Assembly: GCA_963932145.1 (NCBI GenBank)
Contig: OZ010571.1
Span: 114,437,406-114,501,405, forward strand
From: Acanthosepion lycidas
Lineage: Eukaryota; Mollusca; Cephalopoda; Sepiida; Sepiidae
Length of the DNA stretch: 64,000 nucleotides
Direction of reading: 5' to 3'
Below, one piece after another: positions 62,036 to 64,000 of the stretch (position 1 is the first letter of the stretch; each line of letters starts with the position of its first letter). Below the pieces are notes generated by a model that was not told where the DNA came from, did not search any database, and saw only the letters and a list, made by a program, of their open reading frames with translations. The position numbers were made by a program, and so were the translations under genes.

Positions 62036-64000
62036 TGGAAAGCCAACACGCAACTTGTAAAGGGATTGTAAAATGAATACTTTTCTGACAAATTCCGTGG
62101 GTAACTAAAGTCTAATAATTGCTATTCAACAAAAATGCTCCGCTAAAAATATTCAATTTCTAATGTCCAAACTAGTTGCTTTAAACTGTACGCCAAACAT
62201 TAATGACGAATTAAAAGCATGTGCTAAAAGAACGGCAGAATTTTTTTTTAATAGTGTTAAGATATTCTCATGTTGGTGAAACATGTTTTTTTTTTAATGG
62301 TTAAATTCGTCGAAATAACACTGGATTTCCTTGTGTATTGGAGGTCAGTGAATCAGAAGAAACGAAACTATTTTTATTTATAGTATTGAACATGAAATTC
62401 TATCGTCGCTTCATTGAATAAATAAATATTGATTATTATAAAATTTTGCTATTTTTCATTGATTATTAGCATAGTGCTGTCTCCATTGTTTGTAACAAAT
62501 AAATATTCATTTTATCCTTATGATTTGCCAAACATCTATATATTCTTCGAGCTACGGTTTGTCCTTTTCTTAGCAGATATTCAGTGATCAAATTTAGGCA
62601 TTTCTAGTAGTTATTTCGTCACATTAGTCGGAGGGCTGTTATATATTTAGAATACATCGTTATTCACTAACTAACAGAAAAATACTGATGGCTTCCAGCA
62701 ATACTCAAATGTGCCAAAACCTGTGTCAGTCGGCCATTATTATTAATTGTTCAATTTATTCTCATATGTCGCTTCATGTTATCTTTTCCCTTTCAGAAAG
62801 ATGATATACACTTATTCAGGTTTTATATTATTCAATACTGAGTTCAATATTATCTGTCATCATTGATTAATACTACAAAGAAAGATCAATATAACTTGAT
62901 TTCGATTATCATTTGCTCGTAGCAAATACCTTTTCATTTCGTGAAAGATAATTTCATCAAAGGACCCGCTTTAGAAAGTTTCCTTTAATATCTAGAAATA
63001 TAGGATTTATCGCGACTTCTCAGCAATTCATTTCTTGGAAAGACATTATATACTAAGCCAACCAAAAGAATTAACCCGGCGGAATAATAATGATTAAATT
63101 CACTTTTCATCTTTTCGTTATTGAATTGCCTCTAAAAAAATTATCTTTTAACATATACCGCCCGAAAGCCTATTGAGTAACAGGCTTACATCTATCAGAA
63201 TGCCAATCTAAATAAGCTAACATATATACTTAAAGAATAATTACGAATTTAAATATATGGAGTAATGTTCCAGTATTTTTCATCAGAACATATAAGAACA
63301 CCAATCAAAAGTGGTGAATCAAATAACGAATCTTGCAGGAATAAGATACCTTTATTTCTCTTTATTTTTCTTATTACACTTTTCTGCAACCGTCTTTGGT
63401 AATTATAAGTTAACCGTTTTTCAACAGGCAAACGTTTGGTATTCATTAAACGACCAGGCATTGCCGTTTTCATTTGTAATTTATAAATTATTTCTCTTAA
63501 GCCATTTTTTTAGACAAAATATATTCCTGTCGTCCAGTAGTTTTTATCGGACTTTCCAGTACTTCGTAACGTTTCTAAAAGGTTAATTACATCATTACTT
63601 TCTCTTCGAGTTACATGTGCTATCCGTCTTATAGCTGATCTCAGTTCTACGCGAATTATAGTTTCGGTTATTTGTCACTGTTCATTTTTGGGATTCAGTA
63701 GAGCCGGGCCACAAACTTCAAAGAACGAGCGTCTTTGTTTGAATAATTAAAAAAAAAACATTGCCGTTAGAAAGTAGCTGAATACAGCTGACAGTTTAAT
63801 TATTTCTTAATAGATTTGGCGCCATGCATAGCATCCACGTAAACGAAATAAGTATATTTAACCACATGACACAAGATTTCAGGAAGATTATTTTTTTATA
63901 TAGATATATGGGAGATGAAAATAACAGGGCGAAAGGAAAAAAAAACTGTGTTAAAATCTAATAATATTCTCGTAAGTCGGAAATCTCCGTTCGTCAAGTG
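62036..64000. other. No gene recognised
   Basis: AT-rich, no supported feature to the end of the window. Confidence 0.5.

Overview
The window looks like intergenic or intronic DNA from a large, repeat-rich invertebrate genome. A mollusc is most likely and an octopus-like cephalopod is my best guess. This rests on strong AT bias, more than 25 long (AT)n arrays often joined to (GA)n, (GATA)n or (GT)n, and many dead mariner, LINE and Penelope-like copies. I found no host protein-coding gene that I can support. Most long open frames come from microsatellites or are chance.

Layout. 0-14 kb: a tandem-rich retroposon (913-1391) with a 12-bp target duplication, a LINE 3' end, a possible core promoter near 2.4 kb, an 80-bp mariner MITE (9155-9234), a LINE tail and a Tc1/mariner fragment. 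14.6-18.1 kb: a dense cluster holding a small Pol III-like retroposon with a complete hammerhead ribozyme fold, a Penelope-like element (PLE) 3' half with a second hammerhead-like fold, a LINE 3' ORF fragment and a nearly full-length mariner. 25.9-28.2 kb: a decayed mariner, a 240-bp inverted duplicate of its middle part, and a second PLE tail. 28.6-30.4 kb: compound microsatellites. 31.7-36.6 kb: a pile of broken LINEs, nearly all on the minus strand. 38.2-39.1 kb: palindromic (AT)n arrays and a hairpin element. 40.7-41.6 kb: a Tc1/mariner remnant. 42.8-43.6 kb: a possible non-autonomous repeat. 45.2-48.8 kb: a LINE with endonuclease and RT pieces, split by a GC-richer block. 50.8-51.5 kb: remnant of a multicopy invertebrate gene family. 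52.5-53.3 kb: a MITE half inside (GATA)n and a tandem duplication. 58.0-58.5 kb: the second copy of the retroposon seen at 0.9 kb. 61.1 kb: a 159-bp MITE with internal copies of its own terminal motif.

The most interesting signal is the link between hammerhead-type folds, retroelement 3' ends and microsatellites. One minus-strand retroposon (14683-14810) has A-box-like and B-box-like promoter elements followed by a type I hammerhead whose three stems can all be drawn by hand. The PLE next to it has a similar fold, and two PLE tails 13 kb apart end in the same words running straight into (AT)n. This suggests that element tails seed part of the microsatellite load. A second candidate for novelty is the tandem-repeat retroposon family at 0.9 kb and 58 kb. 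All family calls come from reading translated and nucleotide motifs by eye, with no database search.
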